In this document: positions 1 through 10,178 of the stretch, piece after piece
Layout: each line of letters starts with the position of its first letter
Numbering within the stretch: the first letter of the stretch is position 1
Origin: Nocardia brasiliensis NBRC 14402
GTDB taxonomy: Bacteria; Actinomycetota; Actinomycetes; Mycobacteriales; Mycobacteriaceae
NCBI RefSeq assembly: GCF_000308475.2
Contig: NZ_BAFT02000099.1
Span: forward strand, 40,279-104,278
DNA length: 64,000 nucleotides
Direction of reading: 5' to 3'
Made by a program: the position numbers and the translations under genes
The notes under the pieces: model-generated
Seen by the model: only the letters and a program-made list of their open reading frames with translations
What the model was told of the DNA's origin: nothing
The model's database searches: none

Positions 1-366
1 CACCTGGTCGTAGGGCAGGGCTTTGGGCAGCCGGCGACCGGGGGCGGGCGGTTTCACCGCGTGCGCGACATCGGTGACGGTGAGGCCTTCGGCGGCGGCG
101 AACCGGTGCAGCCCGCGCACCGCGATCAGGGCACGCGCCACCGAACTCGCGGCCAGCGGCGGATGGTCGGGGCCGCCCGCGCGCAAGGCCATGGTGAATT
201 CGGCGACGTCGCCCTCGGCGACCTGATCGAGCGCGGTGATGCCGCGCCCGGTCAGGAAGTCGAGATAGCGCCCGAGGTCACGCCGGTAGGCGCCGAGGGT
301 GTTCCGCGCGGCGCCGCGTTCGACCGCGAGATGGTCGAGGTAGGCGTCCAGTTCCCGCGCGAGCAC
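1..366 (-). CDS. xerD: Tyrosine recombinase XerD, N-terminal part (gene runs off the window)
   Basis: This is the first 122 codons of a site-specific tyrosine recombinase that, with XerC, resolves chromosome dimers at dif. The visible part is the SAM-like core-binding domain, with the family pattern LDAYLDHLAVERG followed by NTLGAYRRDLGRYLDFL near residues 5-35 and later SSVARALIAVRGLHRF. The catalytic Arg/His/Tyr residues lie outside the window. The GTG at 366 is the only reasonable start, because the same frame is closed upstream by the stop of the Nudix gene, 12 bases before it. The tail-to-head placement behind the Nudix gene and pyrG matches the mycobacterial Rv1701–Rv1699 order, which supports XerD rather than XerC. 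Confidence 0.85.
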   Translation of the reverse strand, partial: MLARELDAYLDHLAVERGAARNTLGAYRRDLGRYLDFLTGRGITALDQVAEGDVAEFTMALRAGGPDHPPLAASSVARALIAVRGLHRFAAAEGLTVTDVAHAVKPPAPGRRLPKALPYDQV

Positions 367-378
367 CCGGCGCCCCCG

Positions 379-1041
379 TCAGTCCGCGGACTTCTGCGCC
401 GCCTTGCGGCGCAGGAACGCCGTGGGCTGACCCGGCCACGGCGCGTCCGCCGGACGTAGTTCGGTGCCGCCGGCCCGCGCCGCGGCGAGCGCGAGCACAC
501 CGGCCACCGCGGTCGCGTTGACGATCTCCCCGGCCAGTGCCGCGCGCACCGCGTCGGCGACCGGCATGCGCACGATCGCCAGATCGGCTTCCTCGAATTC
601 CGGCTCGGGCTGGTCGGTTTCGTAGAGTCCGCGCGCGACGTACACGCGCAGCGCCTCGTCGGTGAAACCCGGCGACAGCGCCACGTCCACCAGCACCGAC
701 CAGTCCCGCGCGGCCAGCCCGGTCTCCTCGGCGAGTTCGCGCCGCGCGGCGACGAGCGGATCCTCACCTTGCAGATCGAGCAGACCGGCGGGCAGCTCGA
801 GCAGCCGCCTGCCGATCGGATGCCGGTACTGGTTGATCAGCACGACATTGTCGTCGTCATCGATCGCGGCGACCGCGACGGCACCGTGGTGCTCGATCAC
901 CTCCCGCTCGACGACCTTGCCGCCCGGCATCCGCACGTGGTCCAGCCGCAGCGCGAGAATCGCGCCGCTGTAGACCGTTTCGCTCGACACCGTCTCGAAA
1001 TCGTGGCTGCCCGGTGCGGCAGCGCCCCCGTCCACCGTCAT
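379..1041 (-). CDS. Nudix hydrolase, ADP-ribose pyrophosphatase type
   Basis: A 220-residue Nudix enzyme predicted to hydrolyse ADP-ribose to AMP and ribose 5-phosphate. The Nudix helix is clear: PAGLLDLQGE, then RRELAEETGL around residues 85-110, giving the REUxEExGU metal-binding core. The first Gly-to-Glu spacing is one residue longer than the textbook box, as I recall for the mycobacterial Rv1700 protein. The later SPGFTDEALRVYVA segment is also typical of ADP-ribose pyrophosphatases. Its ATG lies 4 bases after the pyrG stop, so it is almost certainly cotranscribed with pyrG and translationally linked to it. Substrate choice is inferred from family and synteny; other nucleoside-diphosphate sugars are possible. 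Confidence 0.88.
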   Translation of the reverse strand: MTVDGGAAAPGSHDFETVSSETVYSGAILALRLDHVRMPGGKVVEREVIEHHGAVAVAAIDDDDNVVLINQYRHPIGRRLLELPAGLLDLQGEDPLVAARRELAEETGLAARDWSVLVDVALSPGFTDEALRVYVARGLYETDQPEPEFEEADLAIVRMPVADAVRAALAGEIVNATAVAGVLALAAARAGGTELRPADAPWPGQPTAFLRRKAAQKSAD

Positions 1042-1045
1042 CGCG

Positions 1046-2767
<1,722 letters not shown>

Positions 2768-2855
2768 GGGTCTTCACGGTAACACGGATCAACTGTCCAG
2801 AAGTAACGCCACGCACGTTTGCTGCATATGTGCCGCGCGTGGCTGTCACCACTTG

Positions 2856-3800
2856 CTAGCGGGGGGCGGAGGCCAGTGTGAGGGAAGTCGCCTTGTCGCC
2901 GGTGCCGTATCGGCCTGCGCCGCCGTTCAGTTGTTCGGTGAGAGCCAGGACGGTGGTGACGCGGCCGATCTCGCGGTCCAGGTTGTCGACGGTGGTGACG
3001 GAGGTGGCGAGGGCGCCGTCGGAGCGGACGACGGCGATCGGGCCAGGGTTCTCGGCGGCGCCGGAGCGGCCGGCGAGGACGACGCCGGCGCCGCGGCCGC
3101 GCAGGGCGCCGGTGAACCTGGCGATGTTCGCGCCCTGGCTGTTCTCCGCGGACTTGGCGCCGTTGCCGGTGATCACGACGGCCAGCTGCGCCGGGTGCAC
3201 CGGGGTGTCGCCGTAGGCGAGGAAGCCGCCGCCGCGCAGGGTCTCCAGGACGAGGCCGAGTTCCTGTGGGGTGCCGCGGGTTTGCCCGTTGGCCGGATCG
3301 AGCAGCAGCACCAGGCCGAGCAGGTCGCCCGCCATGCTGCCCTGATCGACTGCGCCGGTGCGCAATTGGGCCCCGGCCGGGATGACGTTGGTGACGGCGG
3401 TGCGCATCCGGTCGCCCTCGGTGGCGTCGGCGAACGCGTCGGTGAGCGCGATCCGGCCGGTGATCGCGGCCCCCGAGGTTTCCAGCGATTTGGTGACGCC
3501 CTCGATATCGGCGGGATCGGCGTCCGGCGTGGTGAACACGACCACGCTGCGGTCGGCGAGGGTGCCGCCGAGGATGCGTCCGGCGGAGCCCGCGATGAAG
3601 CGATCGGCGGCGTTGAGCTGATCGGTCAACTGCCGGTTCTGTTCGGACACGGTGTCGACCTGCTGGCGTAGATCGGACTTGTCCGCGCGCAGCCCCGACA
3701 GCAGATCCGCCGCTAGGGTCTGCGAGCCGAGCACGACGCCGATGGCGAGTGCCAAGAAGATCGCCACGATCGAGACGGCGTGCTGGCGTAGCGAGATCAT
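2856..3800 (-). CDS. mctB: MctB/SteB family envelope protein (copper transport / cytokinesis)
   Basis: A 314-residue protein with one N-terminal membrane anchor (about residues 8-30, SIVAIFLALAIGVVLGSQTLA), then a coiled-coil stretch rich in Asp, Gln, Leu and Arg (residues 38-68), and a soluble extracytoplasmic domain. This is the DUF3186 family. Two roles are described for it: MctB (Rv1698) in mycobacterial copper resistance, and SteB in Corynebacterium glutamicum, which works with SteA to control the peptidoglycan hydrolase RipA at septation. The direct neighbourhood with steA, only 31 bases apart, favours an SteAB-type function; copper handling cannot be judged from sequence. The ATG at 3800 follows a good GAGGAGA ribosome binding site. 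Confidence 0.88.
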   Translation of the reverse strand: MISLRQHAVSIVAIFLALAIGVVLGSQTLAADLLSGLRADKSDLRQQVDTVSEQNRQLTDQLNAADRFIAGSAGRILGGTLADRSVVVFTTPDADPADIEGVTKSLETSGAAITGRIALTDAFADATEGDRMRTAVTNVIPAGAQLRTGAVDQGSMAGDLLGLVLLLDPANGQTRGTPQELGLVLETLRGGGFLAYGDTPVHPAQLAVVITGNGAKSAENSQGANIARFTGALRGRGAGVVLAGRSGAAENPGPIAVVRSDGALATSVTTVDNLDREIGRVTTVLALTEQLNGGAGRYGTGDKATSLTLASAPR

Positions 3801-3831
3801 CGTTCTCCTCTGGTCATGGAGCGCAGGCCGG

Positions 3832-5046
3832 TCACTGGCCGCCTGCGCCGACTAAGCCCTGCGCCCAGAGCGCGAACCGGTGCCAGGTGTCGGTGGCCCA
3901 GGTCAAGGCGTCGGTACCGGTGTTGGACGCGAGCAGCACGACGATCACCGCGACCAGCGCGGCGAGCACCACCAGCGCGACCCCGATGCCGGACACCCGG
4001 TTGCGGTACAGCGTGGCAACGGCTTTGGCGTCCATCAGCTTGGTGCCGAGCTTGAGCCGGGTCAGGAAGGTCGCCGGATTGCTCTCGCGCCGGCTGCGAT
4101 CGAAGAAGTCGTCGAGCGTGGCGGCCGCGCCCGCGGTGACGATCAGCGCCGCACCGTGATGGTGGGCCAGCAGCAGCGCCAGGTCGGCGGGCGACCCCGA
4201 GGACGGGAACGTGGTGGCGCCGATGCCGAGATCCTGGATCCGCTCGAGGCCCTTGGCATGACCGTCGGTGTCGGCGGGCAGGATCACCTCGGCGCCGCAT
4301 TTCAAGGTGGCGGTGGTGATCTCGTCCGGATCGCCGACGACGAGGTCCGGCTTGTATCCCTGCTTCATGAGCGTGTCCGCGCCGCGGCCGACGCCGACCA
4401 TGATCGGCACGTACTCCTTGATGAACGGCTTGAGCCGCTTCAGATCCTCGGCGTGATCCGGCCCGTCGGCCACCACGACCACGTGCCGGTGCTTCATCGA
4501 CAGTTCCAGTTCGGGCACGCCGATGCCGTCGATGAGCAACGCGCTCTCGGTGCGGATGAACTCGATCGTGTTGCCCGCGAAGGCCTCCAGATGATCGGCC
4601 AGCCCGTTGCGCGCCTCGATCATCCGCTCGGCGATATCGGCGTCGGTGAGCTCGATGCCCTCGACGAGCACCTCCGGCTCCTTCTTGGTGACCTTGTCGA
4701 GATAGACGACGCCACCGTCGATCCGGACCTTGATGCCGTCCTTGATCTTGCTGAAGGCATCCGAACTCACCGTGTCCAGCAGCAGGATCCCGTTGGCCAC
4801 CAGCACCTCGGGGCCGAGATTGGGATAGCGGCCGGAGATCGACGGCGAGGTGTTGATCACGGCGACCACCCCCGCCTCGACCAACCGGTCGGCGGTGAGC
4901 CGGTCCAGGTCCATCTCATCGAGCACGACGACATCGCCCGGCCCCACCCGTTTCAGCAGACGCCGGGTATTGCGGTCCACCCGGGCGATCCCGGTGCGGC
5001 CGGGCAGCGTTTCGGTGTTCCTCGACAACAACGCCAGCATCTTCAT
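3832..5046 (-). CDS. steA: SteA, cytokinesis protein with thiamin-pyrophosphokinase-like fold
   Basis: A 404-residue protein of the family that includes Rv1697 and corynebacterial SteA. The N-terminal part (LLKRVGPGDVVVLDEMDLDRLTA onward) is followed by a region resembling the thiamin pyrophosphokinase catalytic fold (VVVVADGPDHAEDLKRL, KPDLVVGDPDE, VILPADTDGHAKGLE). A C-terminal membrane helix at about residues 353-375 ends in a short Trp-containing tail. In Corynebacterium SteA forms a complex with SteB and is needed for daughter-cell separation; that role is transferred here from family and gene pairing. No pyrophosphokinase activity should be assumed. The ATG at 5046 heads a probable steA–steB–pyrG–Nudix–xerD transcription unit. 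Confidence 0.88.
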   Translation of the reverse strand: MKMLALLSRNTETLPGRTGIARVDRNTRRLLKRVGPGDVVVLDEMDLDRLTADRLVEAGVVAVINTSPSISGRYPNLGPEVLVANGILLLDTVSSDAFSKIKDGIKVRIDGGVVYLDKVTKKEPEVLVEGIELTDADIAERMIEARNGLADHLEAFAGNTIEFIRTESALLIDGIGVPELELSMKHRHVVVVADGPDHAEDLKRLKPFIKEYVPIMVGVGRGADTLMKQGYKPDLVVGDPDEITTATLKCGAEVILPADTDGHAKGLERIQDLGIGATTFPSSGSPADLALLLAHHHGAALIVTAGAAATLDDFFDRSRRESNPATFLTRLKLGTKLMDAKAVATLYRNRVSGIGVALVVLAALVAVIVVLLASNTGTDALTWATDTWHRFALWAQGLVGAGGQ

Positions 5047-5418
5047 GGTTCCGATGCTGCCCGCTAACCCTCAACCTTTGGTGGAGGCGCGCCGTATCAC
5101 CTACCACATGGGTCACTGCTAAAACAGCGACTCGACCCACGACACGCGGAACTTCTGCCGGATCTGTTGTGGTCAGAGGCGAAAACGCCCCCTCGAACGG
5201 CCTGCGGGCCGTCACGCTCAGCCCGCGTGTGCCCTAGCTAACATTCGGCGCGTCTTGTGCGTCGGCAACCGTCCGGCATACCTTGACCCCATATTTCCAT
5301 CTGGGATGGCTTTCGTCCGCGGCGCTGCGTACCGACAGAACTCCCACGGCATCTCCGACCGCAGACCGAGCGCGACACCCGCGCCGGACATCGGGTCGAA
5401 TCGAAGGCGGTACGCACC
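5047..5418. other. Intergenic region between steA and the secreted protein gene
   Basis: This 372-base divergent region must hold the promoter of the steA–xerD unit on the minus strand and of the secreted-protein gene on the plus strand. I see no RNA gene, no convincing ORF and no strong repeat; only a short GC hairpin (CGGCC-TGCG-GGCCG) near 5198-5211. It is the left edge of the accessory segment that separates steA from recN. Confidence 0.4.
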
Positions 5419-6120
5419 GTGCACAGATTGACGAGATTCCTTATCGTTTCGGCGAGTACGGCGGCGATCGGTGCCGCGTCGACCCTCACCGCCCACGCCG
5501 ATCCACGGATCCCCAGCATTCGATACACCGCGCAGGCGGTCGGTGACGCCGTCATACTGACGACCGATTCCGGATCGCTCGACACCGCGGGTGACCAACT
5601 GGAGATCCGGGACGACGCGGGCGTCCTGCGGGCGGCCTTCCCGCTCGGCTACTACCAGGACAATCGGCGCTGGCCCATCGCCGCGCGCGTCGACGGCACC
5701 ACCGCGACCCTGACCCCGAGCCGAGACCCGGCCACCGCGACACCCGCGCCCGGCGTCACCGATCCGCTGCGCGAGGTCGCCCTCGACCCCGAATCTCCCG
5801 AGTTCACCAAGGCTTTGGAGAACTTCACCGCCGTCGTCGGCGTGGGCACCGCGCTGGGCACCCTCATCGGGACCGTTGTCGGCGCAGGCCTCGGCTGCGT
5901 GGTCGGCGGAGCACTGGTGGGCGGCGCGGCGACCATCCCGACCATCGGTGTGCTGACCATTCCCGGATTCCTCGGCGGGTGCCTGGTGACCGCCATCCCC
6001 GTCGCCGCCATCGGCGGCGTCATCGGCACCATCGGCTTCGGCATCCCCGCGGTCGTCATCGGCGGCTTCCTGCTCGGCGACGCGCTGTCCAAGCAGAATG
6101 CGGCCCCGCCGAAACCCTGA
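5419..6120 (+). CDS. Secreted protein with C-terminal glycine-rich hydrophobic tract
   Basis: A 233-residue predicted exported protein of unknown function. Residues 1-27 form a signal peptide ending in TAHA just before DPRIPSIRY. A short beta-rich domain follows (residues 28-115), with an IRDDAGVLRAAFPL segment. The C-terminal half is a run of Gly/Ala/Val/Ile helices with GxxxG patterns (LIGTVVGAGLGCVVGGALVGG, residues about 145-225), resembling glycine-zipper membrane segments. The GTG start at 5419 has a GAAGGCGG ribosome binding site 8 bases upstream. Many Nocardia and Rhodococcus genomes carry secreted proteins of this general layout, but I cannot name a function. It may insert into or associate with the outer mycomembrane; that is inference only. 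Confidence 0.75.
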   Translation: MHRLTRFLIVSASTAAIGAASTLTAHADPRIPSIRYTAQAVGDAVILTTDSGSLDTAGDQLEIRDDAGVLRAAFPLGYYQDNRRWPIAARVDGTTATLTPSRDPATATPAPGVTDPLREVALDPESPEFTKALENFTAVVGVGTALGTLIGTVVGAGLGCVVGGALVGGAATIPTIGVLTIPGFLGGCLVTAIPVAAIGGVIGTIGFGIPAVVIGGFLLGDALSKQNAAPPKP

Positions 6121-6399
6121 CCCGCGAATCACCCGAGCATTCAAGGCATTACGGACAATCACCCGCCCAAACTGTGTCTACCGTCACAGGAAGCAAACTA
6201 TTTCGCGCGTCTAACTAGCGAGGTCGCTACCGTTTCGTTACCGTCGGCCGACATCGACGACCGCTCGACGTGACGCAGCAAAGGACACCGGCTGGATGCG
6301 CTTCGAAACAACCGCGAATATCGGTGCGGCACACCGAATACCAGACGTTTCTCGCATACCGGCGCGTTCTGGACAATCCAGACAAATGCGGTCGATGCG

Positions 6400-7950
6400 A
6401 TGAGCGGCTACGGTCCGCGGGGTTTCGAGCAGCGCAACACCTTCCGGCTGCGCAACCCGGACGATATCCAGCAAGGATTCAGCTATCCATTGCGCCGGGA
6501 CGAACCCTGGATGGCTCGGGAAGACCACCGGCCCACGGCCGACCGGTGGCCCACCACCGAGGACCGCTGGTCCGGCGACAACGATCGGTGGGCCGCCCCC
6601 GAGGACCCGCGACTCACCGCAGCGCCGTGGTCCACCGAAAACCGCTGGCTCGAAAACCATTGGCCGCCCGCCGACGAGCAGTGGGCCGAGGACTGGCCGA
6701 CGGCGACCGACGAGCCGCACAGCGATCCGACACCCACCGATCAATGGACGTGGGCGAACGACCGCTGGCAGTCCCCGAACGAACCGTGGGCGGCACCCGG
6801 CGCGCGAGTCCCGGACGATCGCTCCCGGGCGAGCCGACGCGAGGACCGATCCGACACCAGCCGCGCGTCTCGAAACCGCGTCGACCGCAGCGGGGGTGAC
6901 CGCAGCGGTGCGTCCACACCCGACAACACACTTCAGGGCAAGTACACGGACGGCGACACCGGCGCACGCGCTGGGGCCGCACGCGCTGGGGCCAGCGCAA
7001 TCTCCGACATACAACCTGGCCGGAGATCGCGCGGCACCACGCATCGGGCCGAGCGCACCGTCGTTGCCCAGGGTCTCGGCATTGATCGCGATTCAGCCGC
7101 CTACATCGGAAGGGGCCAGTCCGACGTAGGCGGCAACGGCTTGACCCGGGGTGCTGAGATCGTGCTGGGGGCGCAGCGGCGCGACCAGACGATGACGCCC
7201 GGTGCTGCCGAACCGCGCAAGCGTCGAGGTGGGCGGCATCGGATGCCTCCGCCGCCGACGGCGCTGAAGGGGCGGGCGGCGATCGTCGCCGTGGCCGCGG
7301 GCGCGATCGTGGCGGCGGGGCAGAATCTCGAGACCGGGAGCGCCAAGGCGCCCGCACAGTCGGTAGCGCCGATGGCGCTGGGGCAACCGCAGGCGGTGGA
7401 GGTGGCGGCCGCAGGTGCGGCGCCGAACAGCACGGATCCAGGTTTGCTCGCGGAAGGTCCGGCCACGCTCGGCCAGTTCGCCGACATGCTGCAGAACGGC
7501 AGCAAGGTCGCGGACGAGATCGCCGCCGACGTCCAGGCCAAACTTCGTCCCCTGTTCGTCAAGTTCACTTCCGGCACCTTCACCTCCGGCTACGGAATGC
7601 GCTGGGGCACCCTGCATCCCGGCGTCGACGTGGCCGCGCCGATCGGCACCCCGATCGTCGCGGTGGAGGACGGCACCGTGATCAGCGCGGGACCGGCCAG
7701 CGGCTTCGGCATGTGGGTGCGCGTACTCGGCGACGACGGCACCGTCACCGTGTACGGCCACATCAACACCGCGCTGGTCTCGGTGGGCCAGCACGTCACC
7801 GCGGGCGACGAGATCGCCACGGTCGGCAACCGCGGCGAGACCACCGGCCCGCACTGCCACTTCGAGGTCTGGCTGAACGGCACCGACCGCATCGACCCCC
7901 TCCCCTGGCTCGCCACCCGCGGCATCGGCCTCGGCCCCGAGCGCGACTGA
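6400..7950 (+). CDS. M23 family metallopeptidase with long Trp/Asp/Arg-rich N-terminal extension
   Basis: A 516-residue membrane-anchored LytM/M23 peptidase, predicted to cut peptidoglycan cross-links outside the membrane. The catalytic domain (about residues 390-510) has the zinc ligands of the HPGVD motif (His406, Asp410) and the HCH motif (His485, His487), so it should be active. One hydrophobic helix at about residues 290-308, preceded by a basic KRRGGRHR stretch, fits a type II anchor. The first 260 residues are unusual: disordered, with repeated DRW/ERW-like units, then an Arg/Ser/Asp-rich part. Codon use there is clearly coding. An internal ATG at 7192 would give a conventional short protein and is the main alternative start. 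A 15-bp unit occurs twice in tandem at 6964-6993. Confidence 0.85.
   Translation: MSGYGPRGFEQRNTFRLRNPDDIQQGFSYPLRRDEPWMAREDHRPTADRWPTTEDRWSGDNDRWAAPEDPRLTAAPWSTENRWLENHWPPADEQWAEDWPTATDEPHSDPTPTDQWTWANDRWQSPNEPWAAPGARVPDDRSRASRREDRSDTSRASRNRVDRSGGDRSGASTPDNTLQGKYTDGDTGARAGAARAGASAISDIQPGRRSRGTTHRAERTVVAQGLGIDRDSAAYIGRGQSDVGGNGLTRGAEIVLGAQRRDQTMTPGAAEPRKRRGGRHRMPPPPTALKGRAAIVAVAAGAIVAAGQNLETGSAKAPAQSVAPMALGQPQAVEVAAAGAAPNSTDPGLLAEGPATLGQFADMLQNGSKVADEIAADVQAKLRPLFVKFTSGTFTSGYGMRWGTLHPGVDVAAPIGTPIVAVEDGTVISAGPASGFGMWVRVLGDDGTVTVYGHINTALVSVGQHVTAGDEIATVGNRGETTGPHCHFEVWLNGTDRIDPLPWLATRGIGLGPERD
6964..6993 (+). repeat. 15-bp perfect tandem duplication inside the M23 gene
   Basis: GCACGCGCTGGGGCC occurs twice without a gap (6964-6978 and 6979-6993). 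It keeps the reading frame and encodes the repeated pentapeptide ARAGA in the disordered extension, consistent with recent slippage in a region tolerant of length change. Confidence 0.8.
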
Positions 7951-8028
7951 CCCTTCCAATCAGCGCAACTGGACCCCGCTGAAATACCGAGACCGGAATC
8001 ACCGCAGTTCAGCCCGCCTTCACTATTT

Positions 8029-8049
8029 ACGACCGATCGGTCGTACTAT
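8029..8049 (+). promoter_or_regulatory. Perfect 16-bp palindrome overlapping the VOC gene promoter
   Basis: ACGACCGATCGGTCGT (8029-8044) is a perfect inverted repeat of the kind bound by TetR-family repressors. It abuts a TACTAT hexamer (8044-8049) that fits a -10 element; a transcript from it would begin at about 8056, only a few bases before the ATG at 8062. A repressor bound here would block RNA polymerase directly. No regulator gene lies next to it, so the protein that binds is unknown. Confidence 0.6.
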
Positions 8050-8061
8050 ATCGTGACAGTC

Positions 8062-8562
8062 ATGCCTACTATGCTCCCGAGCTACCACGTGGGGATCGTC
8101 GTCACCGATCTCCGACAGGCCATGGCCGAGCTGAGCAAGATCGGCTTCGAATGGCACGCCCCCATCCGCAACGACAGTGATGTGCTCATCGACAACGCAC
8201 CGGTCAACATCAGGCCGTGGATGACCTACTCGAAACAAGGTCCGCCCTATATCGAGCTGCTCGAGCAGATGCCGGGCACGATCTGGGCGGAACCAGGTCT
8301 GCATCACCTCGGCGTCTGGACAGACGATGTCGCCGCGGAATCCGAACGACTCACCGATGCGGGCATTCCCCTGCTCAGCACCCAGCACGACAATCAGACC
8401 GGCGCGCCCGCCCGCTATCACCGAACCGCGGACGGCGTGCGGTTCGAACTGATGGATATCGGACGGGTCGGTCCAGGCTTGGCGACCTATCTGAGCGGCG
8501 CCGCCGACAACTACCTCAACGGCCTCGCCGATGACTACTTCGACTCGGTCGCCGGACGCTGA
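8062..8562 (+). CDS. VOC (glyoxalase/bleomycin-resistance/dioxygenase) superfamily protein
   Basis: A 166-residue single-gene protein with the paired beta-alpha-beta-beta-beta modules of the VOC fold. The N-terminal YHVGIVVTDLRQAMAEL and the central LHHLGVWTDDVAAESERL are the two module starts, each carrying a His that normally binds metal, and the acidic ligand is likely in VRFELMDIG. This points to a metal-dependent lyase, isomerase, dioxygenase or binding protein; the substrate cannot be read from sequence. The ATG at 8062 was preferred over a GTG at 8053 because the predicted transcription start falls near 8056. The perfect palindrome just upstream suggests the gene is induced by a small molecule, possibly its substrate. 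Confidence 0.78.
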   Translation: MPTMLPSYHVGIVVTDLRQAMAELSKIGFEWHAPIRNDSDVLIDNAPVNIRPWMTYSKQGPPYIELLEQMPGTIWAEPGLHHLGVWTDDVAAESERLTDAGIPLLSTQHDNQTGAPARYHRTADGVRFELMDIGRVGPGLATYLSGAADNYLNGLADDYFDSVAGR

Positions 8563-8598
8563 GGGCGCTGCGGCACAAGCGGCTTCGTATCCGGCGGC

Positions 8599-9987
8599 TT
8601 ACTCTCCGCGCGCAGGCCGATTAGGCATCAGGACCCCGGCGACGAGACAGGCTGCGGCGAGGCAGATACCGCAGGCGGCGAAGGCGGTGCCGTAGCCCGC
8701 GCTCGAGGCGATCGCGCTCAATGCCGCGAGCCCGACCGCGCCGCTGGTCTGGCGCACCGTGTTCAGCACACCGGCGGCCAGGCCGTTACGTTCCGGCGGC
8801 ACGCCGTCGGTCGCGGCGACGGTGAGCGGGGTGAACGCGGCGGCCGTGCCGTAGCCGAAGACCATGCCCGACACCAGGACCGACCAGAAGTACGCGGCGC
8901 CGAGCGCGATCCCGAGCGCGGTGCCGAGAAAGCCCAGCCCGCCGATCGCACAGCACAGCATGGCCGCCCGGCGCGCGCCGAATCGCACGGTGAGCCAACC
9001 CGCGGAACGGGAACCGACGACCATCGCGATACCCGAAGGGAGATAACCGATCCCGGCCAGGAACGGCGAATACCCGTACACGTCTTGCATGTACAGCGAC
9101 AGCAGGATGGGACTGCCGAGGAAGCCGACGCCGAGCAGGAAGATCACGATGTTGGCGCTGGTCACCGAGCGCAACCGGAAGATGGTCAGCGGCAGCAACG
9201 GCTCGGCCGACCAAAACGCCTGGTGCACCGCGAAAACGGCGAGCAAAGCCGCGCCGCCGAGCACCGCGACGAGCACTCCCGGATCGGTCCAGCCCGCGGC
9301 CGCCGACCGCATGATGGCCAGCACGACGCCGGTGATGCCCGCGGTGACCAGCACCGCGCCGACCACATCGAGCCGCGGCCGCGCGACGGCCGTCACCTGA
9401 CGCGGCAGCACCACGAATGCGCCGATCATCCCGACGACCCCCACCGGGGCCAGGACGAAGAAGACCCAACGCCACCCGGCCAATTCGGTGAGCAACCCGC
9501 CGAGCACGGGTCCCGCCGCGGCACCCGCCGCCGCGACCGCACTCCAGATGGCGAGCGCCCGGGCCCGCCCGGCCGGTTCGAGAAATGTCGTGGTCAGCAT
9601 CGACAGCGTCACCGGCATCAGCAGCGCACCCCCGAACCCCTGCACCGCACGGGCGGCCAGCAGGAAACCCGGCGTGTCGGCGAACCCGGCCGCGACCCTG
9701 GCGACGGTGAATATCCCCAACCCTGCCAACAGGATTCGGCGACGGCCGAACACGTCCGCACAGCGCCCGCCGAACAGCAGGCAGCCCGCGAAGGCCAGGG
9801 TGTAGGCGTTCACCGCCCACGGCAGCGCCGCGGGCGTGAAGCCGAGGTCGGCGCGCAGGTCGGGCAGCGTGATCGAGACGATGGTGGCGTCCATGACCAC
9901 GCTGAACGAACCGAGGCAGGCCAGCGCCCACACCAGAACCTGCTGCCGCGTGGGCTTCTCGGCGCGCACGGCCGCACCGACGCTCAC
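8599..9987 (-). CDS. MFS drug/solute exporter (DHA2, 14-helix type)
   Basis: A major facilitator of about 462 residues with proton-antiporter signatures. The motif A loop between helices 2 and 3 reads GGRCADVFGRRR, and the antiporter motif C in helix 5 reads GPVLGGLL. The N-terminal LGSFSVVMDATIVSITLPDL is the classic DHA2 (EmrB/QacA-like) opening with the conserved membrane Asp. It is probably an efflux pump for a drug or an organic acid. Two starts are possible, GTG at 9996 and GTG at 9987; I chose 9987 because it forms a GTGA overlap with the stop of the gene before it and has GGTGGGAG just upstream. It is the last gene of the amidase operon. Confidence 0.87.
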   Translation of the reverse strand: MSVGAAVRAEKPTRQQVLVWALACLGSFSVVMDATIVSITLPDLRADLGFTPAALPWAVNAYTLAFAGCLLFGGRCADVFGRRRILLAGLGIFTVARVAAGFADTPGFLLAARAVQGFGGALLMPVTLSMLTTTFLEPAGRARALAIWSAVAAAGAAAGPVLGGLLTELAGWRWVFFVLAPVGVVGMIGAFVVLPRQVTAVARPRLDVVGAVLVTAGITGVVLAIMRSAAAGWTDPGVLVAVLGGAALLAVFAVHQAFWSAEPLLPLTIFRLRSVTSANIVIFLLGVGFLGSPILLSLYMQDVYGYSPFLAGIGYLPSGIAMVVGSRSAGWLTVRFGARRAAMLCCAIGGLGFLGTALGIALGAAYFWSVLVSGMVFGYGTAAAFTPLTVAATDGVPPERNGLAAGVLNTVRQTSGAVGLAALSAIASSAGYGTAFAACGICLAAACLVAGVLMPNRPARGE

Positions 9988-10178
9988 TGCTCCCACCCCG
10001 GTTCACCGGGCCGCGCGTCGAATCGAGTTGCGGGAACCGCGTATCGAGCCTCGGGTATCGCGTAGAGCGCGTCGACCGCGGCACGGAGGTCCGGATACTT
10101 CACCGCATGACCGCTGACCTCCGCCGGGTGCGCGGGCAAACCGGCTGCGGCGAGCAGTGTTTCGACGAGGTCGCTCAT
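9984..10178 (-). CDS. Small amidase-partner protein (AtzG/GatC-like)
   Basis: A 64-residue protein whose ATG overlaps the amidase stop (ATGA) and whose stop overlaps the MFS start, so all three should be translated together. The sequence LPAHPAEVSGHAVKYPDL, then VDALYAIPEARY, resembles small proteins found beside AtzE-type amidases, such as the AtzG-like subunit that stabilises the hydrolase. It has no signal peptide or membrane helix. I assign it from context and general resemblance, not from a sure family match. A longer start at 10217 exists but overlaps the amidase by about 40 bases. Confidence 0.7.
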   Translation of the reverse strand: MSDLVETLLAAAGLPAHPAEVSGHAVKYPDLRAAVDALYAIPEARYAVPATRFDARPGEPGWEQ

